Shown here: piece by piece, positions 4,976-9,063 of the stretch | Layout of the letters: each line of letters starts with the position of its first letter | Numbering within the stretch: position 1 is the first letter of the stretch | NCBI GenBank assembly: GCA_021777365.1 | Contig: JAJYDP010000160.1 | Coordinates: forward strand, 1 to 9,063 | Source: Chloroflexota bacterium | GTDB lineage: Bacteria; Chloroflexota; Limnocylindria; Limnocylindrales; CSP1-4 | Direction of reading: 5' to 3' | DNA: 9,063 bases | Program-made: the position numbers and the translations under genes | The notes under the pieces: generated by a model | What the model was told of the DNA's origin: nothing | Seen by the model: the letters and a program-made list of their open reading frames with translations, nothing else | Database searches by the model: none

Positions 4976-6439
4976 ATGAGGGTGGCCCTCGATCCGACCT
5001 GGAGCCGCGGCGCGGTCGCTCGCGCGGCGGCTCAGGGCGCCGTCACGCTCCTGTGGGCACTCCTGCTCGGGGCGATCTCTGCCGCCGTCGTGACGCTGGC
5101 CGGACCGGAGGGCGCGCTCCTGCTCGTGCTGGCGCTTGTCGCGACGTTCGCAGCCGTGCGCATGCCGGGCGCCGTACTTGCCGCCCTGGTCCTGGTGCCG
5201 TTCTACAAGGCGGCGATCCAGCCGTACATCCCGGTCGACATCACTGCGGTGCTCGCCGGTCTCAACGCGCTCCAGATCATCCCGGTGCTGCGCGACCATC
5301 GGCCGCGGTCCTGGTCGAACGCCGGGTTGGTCCTGTGGTGCGCTTTTGGCCTGCTCCTGCTCGCCGGGGTCCTCTATGCGCCGGATCAGCAGCTCGCTTT
5401 GGGGGCGGTGGCAGGGTTCTGGGGCCTCGTGATCGTGCCGGTCACGCCTGCCGCCCTGCGGTGCGCCTCCGACCCGCGCCATGTCCGTCAATTCCTGTGG
5501 ACGGTCTTCATCGTCGGTGTCGTCGTGGTCATCCTGGGGCTGATCCAGCTGCTCGACGGAGCGTCTACGGGCGGCGCGCCACTCGTTGTCCTCGGATCGA
5601 ACACGATCGCGGTCGGTCGTGCGGCCCTGCTCGTACCGCTCCTCGGTCTGACCTTCGTCCTCCGGTCACGCACCGCGGTCGCCCGCGTGTCCATGGCCAT
5701 CCTCACTCCGGCGGCATTCATCGTCGCGGTCGCGTCTGGGTCGCGGGGCCCCCTGTTCGTCCTCCTGGCGCTCGGCGGGTTGGGGCTGCTCGACTACATT
5801 GCCCGACCTCACCGCACGGACTGGAGGCTCGCGACCGTGCTGGGAGGCGCCGCTCTCGCCACCCTCCTCGTGACGATGGGCTCGGGGCTGCTGCCGGTTC
5901 AGTCGGTCCAGCGGTTCGCCATCTTCGCGGGCTTCGTCGAGGGAGCGGTGTCATCGACGCCGGTGACGTCGGCTGCGGACACGTCGTCCGCGGCGCGCAT
6001 CGAGCTCTTCGGGGTCGCCCTGACGATGTTCGAAGAACGGCCCATCCTCGGCTGGGGCGCGTCGGCGTTCGCCACGATGAGCCCGGCACTCCTGGGCACC
6101 CCTGCGGGTGATTCGTACCCGCACAACGCCGTGCTCCAGGTCGCCGCCGAATCCGGGCTGGTCGGGCTCTTCCTGGTGATCGGTCTGGTGTCGCTTGCCC
6201 TGACCCGACGGCTGCCGCGCGGTCCGGCGGGGATCGTCCGCCTCCTGTTCCTGTTCTTCTTCCTCAACGCGATGGTGAGCGGCGACATCCTCGAGGACCG
6301 GATGACGTGGGCGCTGCTGATGCTCCTGCTCGTTGCCGATGCCGTGCCCGCCTCCGAGGAGGACCCAGCCCTCGTGCCGGTGCTCACGCCCACGAGATCC
6401 CCGGGTTCAAGACATTCGTCGAGGTGGATCCGTGCCTGA
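4976..6439 (+). CDS. O-antigen ligase/polymerase-like membrane protein (Wzy_C type)
   Basis: Polytopic membrane protein of 487 aa of the O-antigen ligase (WaaL)/Wzy polymerase class, which transfers or polymerises lipid-linked glycans on the outer face of the membrane. Family hallmarks: SGSRGP (254-259) before a hydrophobic helix; a large external loop (about 300-390) with AARIELF (R341), GWG shortly after, and YPHN (381-384) with the conserved H383; then ESGLVG opening the next helix. About ten to twelve hydrophobic segments are visible, with a short hydrophilic C-terminal tail after about 455. ATG at 4976 follows GAGG (4962-4965) at about 10 bases. The leader carries a strong inverted repeat. 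The last 8 bases overlap the glycosyltransferase gene. Ligase and polymerase cannot be separated from sequence alone. In a Gram-positive-type organism it would act on a capsule, exopolysaccharide or wall glycan, not LPS. Confidence 0.82.
   Translation: MRVALDPTWSRGAVARAAAQGAVTLLWALLLGAISAAVVTLAGPEGALLLVLALVATFAAVRMPGAVLAALVLVPFYKAAIQPYIPVDITAVLAGLNALQIIPVLRDHRPRSWSNAGLVLWCAFGLLLLAGVLYAPDQQLALGAVAGFWGLVIVPVTPAALRCASDPRHVRQFLWTVFIVGVVVVILGLIQLLDGASTGGAPLVVLGSNTIAVGRAALLVPLLGLTFVLRSRTAVARVSMAILTPAAFIVAVASGSRGPLFVLLALGGLGLLDYIARPHRTDWRLATVLGGAALATLLVTMGSGLLPVQSVQRFAIFAGFVEGAVSSTPVTSAADTSSAARIELFGVALTMFEERPILGWGASAFATMSPALLGTPAGDSYPHNAVLQVAAESGLVGLFLVIGLVSLALTRRLPRGPAGIVRLLFLFFFLNAMVSGDILEDRMTWALLMLLLVADAVPASEEDPALVPVLTPTRSPGSRHSSRWIRA
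6421..6426 (+). promoter_or_regulatory. Shine-Dalgarno GAGGTG deciding the GTG start of the glycosyltransferase
   Basis: GAGGTG, inside the last codons of the ligase gene, ends five bases before GTG at 6432. It is one of the best Shine-Dalgarno sequences in the window and supports this start over the longer open frame reaching back to 6333 and over the internal ATG at 6474. The 8-base overlap with the ligase stop implies coupled translation. Confidence 0.65.
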
Positions 6440-7721
6440 GATCCCGGAGCGTGGCGGCGCGCCCACGGTGGGCATGGCGGTGTACGGTGACATCACCTAC
6501 GACAGTCGCGTCCGGCGCGAGGCGGCCACACTCGCGCGGGCGGGGTATCGCGTGTGTCTCGTGTGCCTTGGCGACGATAGCAAGCCGGGCAGCCTGCCCG
6601 GGGAGGTGCACGTCGTCGTGCGTCGTCCCACCCGGACCGCAGTGGTTCCGCGTTCTCCGAACCCATACCGAGAGGGCACGGGCGGACCGATCGACCTGGC
6701 CGTCCGCCGCCTGCAGTGGCTCGGGGGGTACGCTGCAAACGTGCGGGCGTGGGGGCGGTCCGTCAGCACCGCCTGCGGTCCCGTCGATCTCTGGCATCTG
6801 CATGATCTGACGGCCCTGGCCGCCGTCCTCCCGACGCTCGGATCGGACGTCCCTGTCGTCTACGACGCGCACGAGCTGTTCCTCGAGGCCGGGACCGCGG
6901 CCCGGCTCCCGGGAGTGCTCCGTCGCCTCATGCGCGCGTACGAGCGCCGCCTGGTGGCGAGGGTGTCGGCAGTCGTCACGGTGAACGAGGGGCTGGCGGA
7001 GGTCCTCCGGCGCCGATACGGGCCGCGCAGGATCGCGGTCGTCCACAACTGCCCGGACCTCTGGGATCCTCCTGAGTCCAGGCCGACCCTCGTGCGGGAC
7101 GCGACGGGGATCTCGCCGGAGACGCCCGTGATCCTGTACCACGGGAGCCTGGGCGACCACCGCGGGATCGAGCAACTGGTGGAGGCATTGGAGCGCCCGG
7201 GCCTTGAGCATGCGCACCTTGTCCTCCTCGGCTACGGCGAGCGGCACGCGCAGTACGTCGAACTGGCCGGCGATCCCCGGTGGGGCGGGCGGGTCCATGT
7301 CCTCGACCCGGTCGCCCCGGAGGAGCTCCTGTCGTGGGTGGCATCCGCGGACGTGGGCGGAATGCCGATCCAGCGATCGACGCTCAACCACTACCTCTCG
7401 ACCCCGAACAAGCTGTTCGAATGCCTCGCCGCCGGCACTCCGGTGGTGGCAAGCAACTTCCCGGCGATGAGAACGATCGTGACGGCCGGCCCCGCCGGCC
7501 CGCTCGGCGCCCTCTGCGACCCCGCCAGCGTCGATGACGTCGCCGCCGCCCTTCGGTGCGTCCTGGACCTGGGATCGTCCGACGCGGCGGCGATGCGCGC
7601 GCGCTGCACGTCCGCGGCACGCGAACGTTGGAACTGGGAGCACGAGTCGGGCGCGCTGACCGGGCTCTACGAGGAGCTGCTCTCCGGGTCGCGGGTCGCG
7701 GCCACGGCGGTCAGTGAATGA
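6432..7721 (+). CDS. Glycosyltransferase family 4-type protein
   Basis: Predicted cytoplasmic retaining glycosyltransferase of GT-B fold, 429 aa, adding a sugar from a nucleotide donor to the growing lipid-linked glycan. N-terminal (acceptor) domain: GMAVYGDITYDSRVRREA (14-31) with the DSRVRREA pattern common in GT4 proteins, and YDAHE (144-148). C-terminal (donor) domain: ILYHGSLGDHRG with H237-G238 marking the first glycine loop, LLGYGE, VAPEELLSWVASADVG, and TPNKLFECLAAGTPVVAS with E330 as the likely ribose-binding acid of the EX7E-type region; the first Glu of that motif is replaced here (N326 is nearby), as in a number of GT4 relatives. No membrane segment is seen. It shares an operon with the upstream ligase-like gene (8-base overlap, good Shine-Dalgarno). 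Its stop codon overlaps the 3' end of the convergent beta-helix gene. Sugar specificity is not predictable. Confidence 0.87.
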   Translation: MPEIPERGGAPTVGMAVYGDITYDSRVRREAATLARAGYRVCLVCLGDDSKPGSLPGEVHVVVRRPTRTAVVPRSPNPYREGTGGPIDLAVRRLQWLGGYAANVRAWGRSVSTACGPVDLWHLHDLTALAAVLPTLGSDVPVVYDAHELFLEAGTAARLPGVLRRLMRAYERRLVARVSAVVTVNEGLAEVLRRRYGPRRIAVVHNCPDLWDPPESRPTLVRDATGISPETPVILYHGSLGDHRGIEQLVEALERPGLEHAHLVLLGYGERHAQYVELAGDPRWGGRVHVLDPVAPEELLSWVASADVGGMPIQRSTLNHYLSTPNKLFECLAAGTPVVASNFPAMRTIVTAGPAGPLGALCDPASVDDVAAALRCVLDLGSSDAAAMRARCTSAARERWNWEHESGALTGLYEELLSGSRVAATAVSE

Positions 7722-9024
7722 CGACCCGGTTGTGAGGACCCGGGCCGACCTCCACATTCTTGGTCAGTACCGAGGCCGCCTCCTTCGTGCCGGGATCGAA
7801 GGTGTTCCCCGAGATCGTCCCCGTGTTGTAATCGACGTGCACGTAGACGCCGTAGGCGTAGGGGAGGGCCTCGCTCCACGGCGCCCGGATGAGGTTGCCC
7901 GTGATCGTGAGGTCGTAGTTGTTCACGTACGGGCTGATCGCCGAGGGGCTCGCCTCGACGATCACGTTGTTCGTGATCCTGAGCCCGCTCGTGTCTCGGG
8001 TCAGGATCGCGGCCGAGTCCCCGTTGGACTGATCCCCGTAACCGGTGATCCGGTTGCTGTCGATCACGCCGCCGGTCGCGAGCTCGGTCGAGCCGCCGCC
8101 GGTCTCACTGCCCCCGCTGGCGCCCTGGAAGTAGATCGCGGCGTCCATGGAGCCGTCCGAGACGTCGCTCGCGATGGTGTTGTCGACCACGACCACGTCC
8201 AGCGGGGCGTACGCGTCGGGCCCGCCGGAGACGTCGACCGAGGCCCCCACCATGATGGGATTGCGGACGCGCCGGATGGTGTTGCCGATGAATTGGATCC
8301 GTTCTCCGCCGTGGGTGTCCAGGCCCTCCCAGTGCGGGATGTCCTCCACCGTGTTGCCCTCGACGACGACATCGCTCGATCTCGGCGCGATCCCCAGGCC
8401 ACCAGTGCGCCGGCTGAGGTAGATCCCGTAGGCGTTGCCGGTGCCCGTGACGTCGCGGACGTGGTTGCCGACGATGTGGCCGCTCCGCACCGAATAGCAG
8501 CCGATCCCAGCGTAGAAGACGTCGGAGATGTCGTTGTCCGAGAACGTGAAATCCTCGACCAGCGTAGCGTGGATCGCCTCGCCATCCCAGGCCGTGAGCG
8601 TGTTGTCCGAGAGCGTGATGTCCGTCAGGTACGAGGACGCGGTCGGTCCCCGTATCTCGATGCCGTAGCGCCGCTCGTCGCTCGTGGCGCCCGAGCCCCG
8701 CAGCAGCATCCCGGAGATGGATACGTGCGAGCTGGTGATCAGGAGGCCGCCGGCAGGCGCGCTGACCGCGCCGCCACGGATCGTGATCGGTCGGGAGATC
8801 AATGCCGGCAGAGCAGCGACGTAGGAACAGCCCGCGAGATCCAGCGTTCCGCCGGTCGGCGTGCCGTCGATACGATCCTGGAGCGAGCCGCAGGGGGTGG
8901 GGACACGCGCACCGGGAGGGGCACTCGGCGTCACGGCGCCCGAGGGGATCATGCGGGCGCCGACGAGCAACAGGACCCCCACCAGTGCCAGGATCGTGAT
9001 CGCGGCCCGCGATCTCGCTCTCAT
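7711..9024 (-). CDS. Exported right-handed parallel beta-helix repeat protein
   Basis: 437-aa protein with an N-terminal basic segment and a hydrophobic stretch (about 8-23), read as a signal peptide or anchor, then a Pro/Ala-rich linker. Residues 45-85 carry an opening module, CGSLQDRID...GGTLDLAGC followed by PITIRG, with C45 and C66 able to form a disulfide. From about 138 to 412 there are ten turns of the x-N-x-[ILVF] type (SDNTL, SDNDI, VGNHV, EGNTV, IGNTI, VDNTI, DSNRI, TNNVI, TGNLI, SGNTF), the pattern of a parallel beta-helix as in pectate-lyase-like and NosD/CASH proteins. HWEGLDTHGG (231-240) gives a cluster of acids and histidines in one turn, a possible active or metal site. Beta-helix proteins in glycan loci may be lyases, epimerases or binding proteins; no diagnostic catalytic set is recognised. 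The gene is monocistronic, with a probable leaderless promoter, and its 3' end overlaps the convergent glycosyltransferase gene by 11 bases. Confidence 0.85.
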   Translation of the reverse strand: MRARSRAAITILALVGVLLLVGARMIPSGAVTPSAPPGARVPTPCGSLQDRIDGTPTGGTLDLAGCSYVAALPALISRPITIRGGAVSAPAGGLLITSSHVSISGMLLRGSGATSDERRYGIEIRGPTASSYLTDITLSDNTLTAWDGEAIHATLVEDFTFSDNDISDVFYAGIGCYSVRSGHIVGNHVRDVTGTGNAYGIYLSRRTGGLGIAPRSSDVVVEGNTVEDIPHWEGLDTHGGERIQFIGNTIRRVRNPIMVGASVDVSGGPDAYAPLDVVVVDNTIASDVSDGSMDAAIYFQGASGGSETGGGSTELATGGVIDSNRITGYGDQSNGDSAAILTRDTSGLRITNNVIVEASPSAISPYVNNYDLTITGNLIRAPWSEALPYAYGVYVHVDYNTGTISGNTFDPGTKEAASVLTKNVEVGPGPHNRVVIH

Positions 9025-9030
9025 GCGGAC

Positions 9031-9061
9031 AGGATAGGTCCTGCTGATCCCCTGCCACCAA
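9031..9061 (-). promoter_or_regulatory. Probable leaderless promoter of the beta-helix gene
   Basis: On the minus strand TATCCT (9036-9031) is a good -10. It is followed by six bases (9030-9025) and then the ATG at 9024, so the expected transcription start coincides with the A of the start codon. TTGGTG (9061-9056) is a possible -35, with a longish 19-base spacer. No Shine-Dalgarno is positioned for this ATG, which fits leaderless translation. The -10 also sits in a small inverted repeat CAGGA-TAGG-TCCTG (9030-9043), a possible operator. Confidence 0.45.
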
Positions 9062-9063
9062 GG

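Noticed and set aside
4957..6111. Alternative plus-strand frame overlapping the ligase gene
   Set aside because: Arg/Pro/Gly-rich with no hydrophobic segments. The overlapping frame at 4976-6439 has the membrane topology and the SGSRGP and YPHN motifs of the ligase family.
7484..7500. GGCCGGC-CCC-GCCGGCC hairpin
   Set aside because: A perfect 7-bp repeat, but inside the glycosyltransferase coding region where it encodes an AGPAG stretch. GC-rich codon use explains it, and no T-run follows.
7686..7699. Tandem GGGTCGC GGGTCGC near the end of the glycosyltransferase gene
   Set aside because: Only two short units in high-GC coding sequence; most likely chance.
1..9063. CRISPR arrays, insertion sequences, complete tRNA or rRNA genes, origins
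   Set aside because: No regularly spaced repeats, transposase or integrase motifs, cloverleaf halves or rRNA-like segments were found by reading both strands.

Overview
The window is GC-rich DNA (roughly two thirds G+C by eye) with tightly packed genes, GTG starts, start/stop overlaps and at least one probable leaderless promoter. This style fits Actinomycetota or a high-GC Chloroflexota lineage. No rRNA, tRNA or marker gene is present, so I cannot choose between them.

Left part (1-1800, all + strand): a VapC-like PIN-domain ribonuclease whose frame is open to the window edge; a GGDEF (diguanylate cyclase) ORF that keeps its active and inhibitory sites but loses the C-terminal end of the domain; a short intergenic region with a clear inverted repeat and a candidate -10; and a small VanZ-like membrane protein. 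This part looks like accessory DNA, and the GGDEF gene looks like a remnant.

Central and right part (1887-9024): a cell-surface or extracellular polysaccharide locus. On the minus strand, a Wzx-like flippase (3419-4780) is translationally coupled through a GTGA overlap to a large NodB-type polysaccharide deacetylase with a DUF7033-like N-terminal region (1887-3422). Diverging from it on the plus strand, an O-antigen ligase/polymerase-like membrane protein (4976-6439) overlaps by 8 bases a GT4-type glycosyltransferase (6432-7721). The 195-base divergent region holds a symmetric TACAGTA that can act as a -10 for both directions, plus a 12-bp perfect inverted repeat in the presumed leader of the ligase gene. 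A predicted exported right-handed beta-helix protein (7711-9024, minus) converges on the glycosyltransferase gene with an 11-base overlap and appears to be transcribed as a leaderless mRNA.

Inferred working model: the glycosyltransferase helps build a lipid-linked oligosaccharide, the deacetylase (no signal peptide visible) may trim N- or O-acetyl groups in the cytoplasm, the flippase moves the intermediate outward, and the ligase/polymerase joins units or transfers them to an acceptor. The beta-helix protein may bind or process the product outside the membrane. The initiating phosphoglycosyltransferase and chain-length regulator are not in the window. All the protein families are known. What deserves attention is the regulatory architecture, the coupling of deacetylase to flippase, and the broken GGDEF region. 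I did not find a clearly new system.
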